A stretch of 39,242 nucleotides of DNA. Origin: Bryobacterales bacterium. Its GTDB lineage: Bacteria > Acidobacteriota > Terriglobia > Bryobacterales > Bryobacteraceae. Shown here piece after piece: positions 35,693 to 39,242 of this stretch. The first letter of the stretch is position 1; each line of letters begins with the position of its first letter. A model generated the notes under the pieces. It made no database searches, was not told where the DNA came from, and saw only the letters and a list, made by a program, of their open reading frames with translations. The position numbers were made by a program, and so were the translations under genes. The stretch covers positions 1 to 39,242 of the forward strand of contig PLEX01000222.1 in NCBI GenBank assembly GCA_003136575.1, written 5' to 3'.

Positions 35693-37312
35693 TCACTTAC
35701 GCGCGGCCACGGTCTTGATCCACGAATCCACCTGCTGTTCCAGAATTTCCAGCGGTACGGTACCGGTGTCCAGCACGAGATTGCCTCGTCCAGTGCATCG
35801 CATGGATGCCGGTATCCACTACAAGTCTGCGCGCGCGGAAAAGCTCAGAGTACAGTTGCCCAAGCTGCCCTTCAGGATCGTCGGCGTACCATCCGGATTC
35901 CCCGGCGAGCCGCTCGGCGTAAAGCCCCCATCCCTCGTTCAACGCCGAGATGATCCCGAAGGCCCGGACTTGGCGGAAACGTGGCAAGGTCTTGTCCTCC
36001 ACCTCGTAAGCTAATTGAAAATGGTGACCGGGAACGGTCTCGTGATAGACAAGGGATTTGAGTCCGAACTTCGTCATTCGATCGATTCTCAGCGGATACT
36101 GGAATGTTCCAGGTCGCGAGCCATCGGGAGAGGGTGGCGTGTAGCTGGCTGCGGCGTTATCCTCGCGAAAGCGAGGATAAGCCTGCGCCACCACGAGTGC
36201 CTTGGGGCGCTTGTCGAATAGCGTTTCTTAGCGCTTCTCCGCATCGCGCAGGATTCCGTTGATATCCTGCATAATCTGTGCCCGGCCCGCGTACGACGCC
36301 GGGTCGGCATAGCCCATGTCGAGTTTCAGCCGATCGATCCGTTCCTGTACAGTTCCCGTTGTGCGCCCCAACTTAAGAAGGAGGTGTCCATTTCCTTTTC
36401 GATCCGCGCCACTTCACGCAAGCCAGTCTCATGAATCTGTTGCGCCGTCAGGCTCGTTGTCGTAGAGGCATGCAGGAAATTGCGTATGCTTCCGCTCCGT
36501 TTTTAAATCGCCACAATCCGGCGTCGTCCGTAGGCTTGGGCAACTGCGCTTCCAGCGTTGCGATCGCCGGCTTCCATGCCGGATATACTCCTCCGGCAAC
36601 GATCTTTTCGGCCTGCGCGCGAAGCTCGGCGCGCTGCTCCGGCGTGATGTCTTTGGCCGAAGACATTTTCTGATCCATCGCCGTGACGAACGGATTCTGC
36701 GCGGGAGCCGGGTCGGCGAAGCTCTGCATCTGCTGGATCGTTGCCTGCAAGAATTAAGTGTGGCGGCAGCACGCCTGCAGCGGCCTGTGCCTTTGACACC
36801 GCGATGGCCTCGTCCATGCGCGTTGCCACTTGCCCGAGCGCCGCAACATAGTTCTGGGCGTCCTTCAAATTCTGAAGCGGGTGTGTCACAGTCAGGAAGC
36901 TCACGAGCCGAATATTCGCGCCATTGAACTGCTCCAGCGGGAATTCCCTTTCGAGAAAAGGCTGTTCGCGGACCACGTGGTCGAGTTGCCAAGCTATGAC
37001 GTCGGCGGAAGTCCACGGTTCGTCTGTCAACTTCGAACGGTCGAGAGTACGCAGCATCGCAAGTCCCTGTTTTGCCTTATCGATGTGGGCAATTCGATCC
37101 GCCTCAGTCAGCGGCCCGATTTGGCGTTCGAATTCATCCTGCTCCGGCCCCGTGAAATAACGCGCCGACATGGCCAGGTTCGGACTCATCCGCATCCACT
37201 CGGCGGTAAGATCGCGGAAGAAATCGTCAATCGAGCGCGGGGGCGTGGCAGTCTGCGCAGTCAGCAACGTTGCAAGAACCAAGGCAAGCAGGAGTCGACG
37301 GTAGTGAGCCAT
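35693..37312 (-). pseudogene. Secreted DUF885 protein, multiply broken
   Basis: Reading in pieces from ATG 37310-37312, the gene encodes a signal peptide (MAHYRRLLLALVLATLLTAQ) and then DUF885 sequence: SIDDFFRDLTAEWMRMSPN, VLPPHLIL. It shifts frame near 36750, again near 36450, and again near 36388. There is a TAA at 36228-36230. After this come RPKALVVAQAYPRF, ASYTPPSPDGSRPGTFQYPL, the motif VYHETVPGHHFQLAYEVEDK (HExxxGHH), and LNEGWGLYAERL. Just after DTGIHAMHWTR about 70 residues are missing; only the family C-terminus LVLDTGTVPLEILEQQVDSW remains. DUF885 proteins are exported and resemble metallopeptidases. This copy is dead as sequenced. Confidence 0.82.
36157..36180. repeat. Perfect 10-bp palindrome with GAAA loop
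   Basis: TTATCCTCGC-GAAA-GCGAGGATAA forms a 10-bp stem closed by a GNRA tetraloop. On the minus strand it encodes part of YPRFREDN in the broken DUF885 gene. REP-like elements look like this, but the surrounding protein phrase also fits DUF885 homologues. Confidence 0.6.
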
Positions 37313-37655
37313 ACCGTGACAGTGTACTGCAAGACAGCCGCCTCACTCAGGGCTTTTCGGCCAACCCTCAGGAGCAGTCTTGGACATGAAGCCCGGGAAT
37401 TCTCCCGAATTTACTCACATTAGTCCTCGCGCGGCTGGGCGCGTTGATCGATTCATGAGCCGGGGCGGAAGCAAGGGAGAGCGGATGAGAATCGCGCCGG
37501 GTGAGTCGACACTGGCCGCATACGCGAGGCCATCCGAGCGTCTTTATCTTCCGCCGGGAGAATCCGATCATTCACAGGCACTCCCGAACAACACGCGGCC
37601 CCATCCGCGATCCCGAAGGTCTTCACATGCTGGGTTCGACCGTGGTTGTCCGTGG
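37313..37655. other. Intergenic region without a convincing gene
   Basis: About 340 bases between the DUF885 relic and the PQQ dehydrogenase, both on the minus strand. Open frames on either strand have Ser/Arg/Pro-rich shadow composition. No terminator, promoter or repeat was recognised with confidence. Confidence 0.45.
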
Positions 37656-39242
37656 TCAGCGACCGCCCGAAGCGCCGTTGGCCCCGCGTCCGCCTCTGCC
37701 CGATCCACCACCGGCCCCACGCCCGGCCGCGGCGGGTTGGCGTGTCGGTGGTTCTGCCGGCGCAGCGGCCTGTGGCAACGTGCCGCCAAGGCGGAATGCC
37801 CAAAGGTTGTCGCCATGCTGCGACAGATTGAATGAACTCCCACCGGAGAGAATCGCGACGTACTGCTGGCCGTTCACCTCATATGTGGCGACCGGCGCGT
37901 CGGCTCCGGCCCCGGTCTGGAAGGACCATAATTCATTCCCGTTCCGAATGTCGTAAGCCACGATTCGACCATCCGGCTCGCCATGGAACATCAGCCCGGA
38001 CGCGGTACTCAGGAGTCCGCTGCCCGCTGCAATCGGGAATTTTGTTCGCTTCTGCCAAACGATCTTGTTTGTCGTGGGATCGACCGCGGTCAGCGTCCCG
38101 ACGCGGGGTTCATTGACAGGGCGGACAAATCCTCCGCCCAGCGTGAACTGCGCGTTTGTGATCGCGCCCGGCACGTAAATCAGTTTGGTCTGCGGACTGA
38201 ACGTCATTGGAGCCCAGGACAATCCGCCAAGCGTTCCCGGAGCCATAACGACCGGCTCATCCCAATAGGCGCCGAAGACACACGCGCTTTTCAATCCAGG
38301 CGGAACGCTGTCGGGCTCGGGGCACGTCGGAACAAACGAATCGCCTATAGGATACGGCTGCGTTTTCGACGTTTTCATACGGTCGTCCTGCGGGACTGGC
38401 CGCTCCTCAATGCCCACCAGAGGCGTGCCATTCGTGCGGTCCAGAATGTAAAGAAAGCCGGTCTTGCCGCCGCTGATCAGCACCTTCCGTGCGCGTCCCT
38501 GAAACTGGATATCGGCCAGCACCGGCGCGGCCGTGTTGTCGTAATCCCAGACGTCGTGGTGGACCTCCTGGTAGTGCCACTTGCGCTCGCCGGTCTTCAG
38601 ATCCAGCGCAATAATAGATGCCGTGAATAGATTGTCGCCGCCCCGCTTTGTGCCGTCGGTATCCGGCCATGCGTTACCGACCGGGACGTAGATCATGCCG
38701 AGATCGGGATCGATCGCCGAGGCGGTCCAGACGGGTCCGCCGCCATGTTCCCACGAATCGCCTTCCCATGTGTCGTGGCCGTAATCGCCGGGTCCGGGGA
38801 TCGTCCAGAAGCCCCAGACTTGCTTGCCGGTTTTCGCATCGAATGCACCGAAGAAGCCGCGAATTCCGCCTTCCCCGCCCGATACGCCCATGTAGACCAG
38901 TCCGTCGTAGTACAGAGCGGGAGCGACCGTCGTTCCGCGGTCGCCAACTTTCGTCGTCCACAACAATGCGCCGGTTTTCTGATCGAGCGCGATCAGGTTA
39001 TTGCCGCCGCCCGTGGAGAATACCCTGCCCTCGGCAGCGACGACGCCGCGATTGGTGCCGCCGCGCCCGCCGCCCTGCGCCTGCGGCTGATACTTCCATT
39101 TGATTGCTCCGGTTGCGCCATCGAGCGCGAGGATGGTTCCCGCGGCGCCGGGTATGTACATGACGCCATCCACAACGACAGGCGTTCCTTCCAGATTCGA
39201 CCCGCTGGCTCCATCCGCGACGTGCACCATCCATGCGCCACC
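37656..39242 (-). CDS. PQQ-dependent (quinoprotein) dehydrogenase, N-terminus outside window
   Basis: More than 520 residues of a beta-propeller quinoprotein are visible: GTPVVVDGVMYIPGAAGTIL, ALDGATGAIKWKYQPQ, NLIALDQKTGALLWTTKVGD, FGAFDAKTGKQVWGFWTIPG, HHDVWDYDNTAAPVLADIQ, LISGGKTGFLYILDRTNG, SWAPMTFSPQTKLIYVPGA and GRIVAYDIRNGNELWSFQTG. The repeated ALDxxTGxxxW blades and the HHDxWDYD motif (PQQ/metal side) are typical of membrane-bound or periplasmic alcohol/sugar dehydrogenases using PQQ. The frame is still open at 39242, so the signal peptide and first blade lie beyond. The C-terminus is a Pro/Ala/Gly/Arg-rich tail (from about residue 485 of the visible part). Confidence 0.9.
   Translation of the reverse strand, partial: GGAWMVHVADGASGSNLEGTPVVVDGVMYIPGAAGTILALDGATGAIKWKYQPQAQGGGRGGTNRGVVAAEGRVFSTGGGNNLIALDQKTGALLWTTKVGDRGTTVAPALYYDGLVYMGVSGGEGGIRGFFGAFDAKTGKQVWGFWTIPGPGDYGHDTWEGDSWEHGGGPVWTASAIDPDLGMIYVPVGNAWPDTDGTKRGGDNLFTASIIALDLKTGERKWHYQEVHHDVWDYDNTAAPVLADIQFQGRARKVLISGGKTGFLYILDRTNGTPLVGIEERPVPQDDRMKTSKTQPYPIGDSFVPTCPEPDSVPPGLKSACVFGAYWDEPVVMAPGTLGGLSWAPMTFSPQTKLIYVPGAITNAQFTLGGGFVRPVNEPRVGTLTAVDPTTNKIVWQKRTKFPIAAGSGLLSTASGLMFHGEPDGRIVAYDIRNGNELWSFQTGAGADAPVATYEVNGQQYVAILSGGSSFNLSQHGDNLWAFRLGGTLPQAAAPAEPPTRQPAAAGRGAGGGSGRGGRGANGASGGR

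Noticed and set aside
37380..37835. 151-residue plus-strand open frame
   Set aside because: Half lies antisense to the PQQ dehydrogenase tail; Ser/Arg/Pro-rich shadow composition.

Overview
This GC-rich window looks like soil Acidobacteriota chromosome, most likely from the Bryobacterales/Solibacter group. The evidence is indirect: a TIGR03435-family secreted protein, a cytochrome/DUF1549/DUF1553 plus DUF1501 pair, a PEP-CTERM protein, HAF-repeat and other two-domain exported proteins, a PQQ-type dehydrogenase, and many genes with GTG or TTG starts. No rRNA, tRNA, CRISPR array, IS element or prophage was recognised.

Layout. 1-6160: end of a Cys/His-rich secreted protein, a broken VOC-family gene, a membrane protein coupled to a TIGR03435 protein, a DUF2252 protein, a decayed coiled-coil/zinc-ribbon gene, a PlsC-type acyltransferase and a DUF1080 secreted protein. 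6360-8360: a small unexplained island. A Cys-rich protein faces, across an AT-rich spacer, an XRE-type regulator overlapping an unknown coiled-coil protein. 8400-18330: envelope and central metabolism, with a GT4 glycosyltransferase, GlyA with a repetitive tail, a 53-residue coiled-coil peptide, a DUF1624-like acyltransferase coupled to a LolA-like protein, a membrane glycosyltransferase-like protein, a GHMP kinase, a CPBP protease, a BamE/OmlA-like protein and a YXWGXW-type protein. 18580-20000: ClpP and a duplicated-domain secreted protein. 20079-21720: a cluster of toxin-antitoxin genes and relics (DUF433, DUF5615, PIN). 21784-25308: a PEP-CTERM protein and a HAF-repeat protein, facing a frameshifted LuxR-type regulator. 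25459-30307: an S41 protease followed by an unusual GMP synthase, then a WecA/MraY-like sugar-phosphate transferase. 30749-35104: a small secreted protein and the cytochrome-DUF1549-DUF1553/DUF1501 pair. 35169-37312: an RHH antitoxin with a wrecked ParE toxin, and a wrecked DUF885 gene. 37656-39242: a PQQ dehydrogenase running off the window.

The most striking general feature is how many recognisable genes are broken by frameshifts, stops or deletions: VOC, zinc ribbon, PIN, DUF5615, a DUF433 copy, LuxR, ParE and DUF885. Two or three further genes lack a canonical start where homology or signal-peptide structure wants one. This is either real decay or consensus error in the assembly. It should be settled before any biology is built on it. 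The best candidate for something undescribed is the 6363-8361 island. The oddest single genes are the GMP synthase, whose ATPPase and C-terminal parts resemble the eukaryotic type, and the GlyA tail made of an 11-12 residue repeat whose DNA contains three small palindromes.
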